A stretch of DNA of 64,000 nucleotides, taken from contig NC_092878.1 in the NCBI RefSeq assembly GCF_028372415.1, positions 28,068,903-28,132,902 on the forward strand. The letters run 5' to 3'. Source of the stretch: Notamacropus eugenii. Taxonomy: Eukaryota; Chordata; Mammalia; Diprotodontia; Macropodidae. Below the pieces are notes generated by a model. The model was not told the DNA's origin and did no database searches. It was given only the letters and a program-made list of their open reading frames with translations. Of this stretch, positions 63,796 through 64,000 are shown piece by piece (position 1 is the first letter of the stretch; each line of letters starts with the position of its first letter). The position numbers and the translations under genes were made by a program.

Positions 63796-64000
63796 TGGCC
63801 ACCATAATGATAGCTAATATGTATATGGTGCTGACTACATGTTGGGCATTGTGCAAAGCACTTTACAATTATTATCTCATCTGATCCTTATGACAACCCT
63901 GTGAAGTAGGTGCTATTATCAACTCCATTTTACAGATGAGGAAACTGAGGCAAGTGGAGGTTAAGTGACTTGCCCAGGGTCCCACTCCTAGTAAGTGTCT
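63795..64000 (+). mobile_element. MIR/MON-type SINE (runs off the window)
   Basis: 'gcaaagcactttacaattat' through 'gaggaaactgaggcaagtgg'. Confidence 0.82.

Larger units (their letters stand above)
62806..64000 (-). other. SPTBN5 intron at the right edge
   Basis: Holds an L2-like stretch, a CR1/L3 tail and a SINE. No further minus-strand repeat exon is recognised. Confidence 0.65.

Overview
The window is nuclear DNA of a mammal, very probably a marsupial. It carries three split protein genes with normal GT-AG introns, embedded in dense interspersed repeats. The repeats include tRNA-like SINEs with the typical metatherian tail (the 'ggcaaaccactccagtat' block ending in 'gaacaacaac'), MIR/MON-type SINEs, L2 3' tails, CR1/L3-type fragments and decayed L1. 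The gene content and order match the mammalian JMJD7 - PLA2G4B - SPTBN5 neighbourhood (human 15q15). Orthology is assigned from reading translated exons against remembered family sequences; no search was run.

Layout. (1) 1-8272, plus strand: JMJD7 exons 2-8 (exon 1 lies upstream of the window), a JmjC 2-oxoglutarate/Fe(II) lysyl hydroxylase. Intron 4 holds a rotten L1. (2) About 10704-28968, plus strand: a complete PLA2G4B (cytosolic phospholipase A2 beta), 20 coding exons that add up to 786 residues. It has an N-terminal C2 domain and a patatin-like catalytic domain with GGG..R, GASGS and the catalytic Asp. Several introns carry long simple repeats beside exons. (3) 28969-44379: 15.4 kb with no convincing gene, filled with SINE, L1, L2, CR1/L3 and hAT-like debris. 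(4) 44380-62805, minus strand: the 3' part of SPTBN5 (beta-V spectrin), 17 exons and about 1,018 residues of spectrin repeats plus the linker before the expected PH domain. The gene continues beyond the right edge.

Every exon junction listed is phase-consistent with its neighbours. The two plus-strand genes lie head to tail. JMJD7 exon 6 and PLA2G4B exon 2 have matching phase 0, so the read-through fusion known in human would also be in frame here. SPTBN5 is convergent with them.

Points most worth a look: a 40-bp minisatellite in an SPTBN5 intron whose transcribed strand repeats a branch-point/pyrimidine/TAG motif; a 324-nt almost pure pyrimidine microsatellite that forms the acceptor tract of PLA2G4B exon 16; CA/GT tracts hugging other PLA2G4B exons; and the apparent absence or displacement of the SPTBN5 PH-domain exons.
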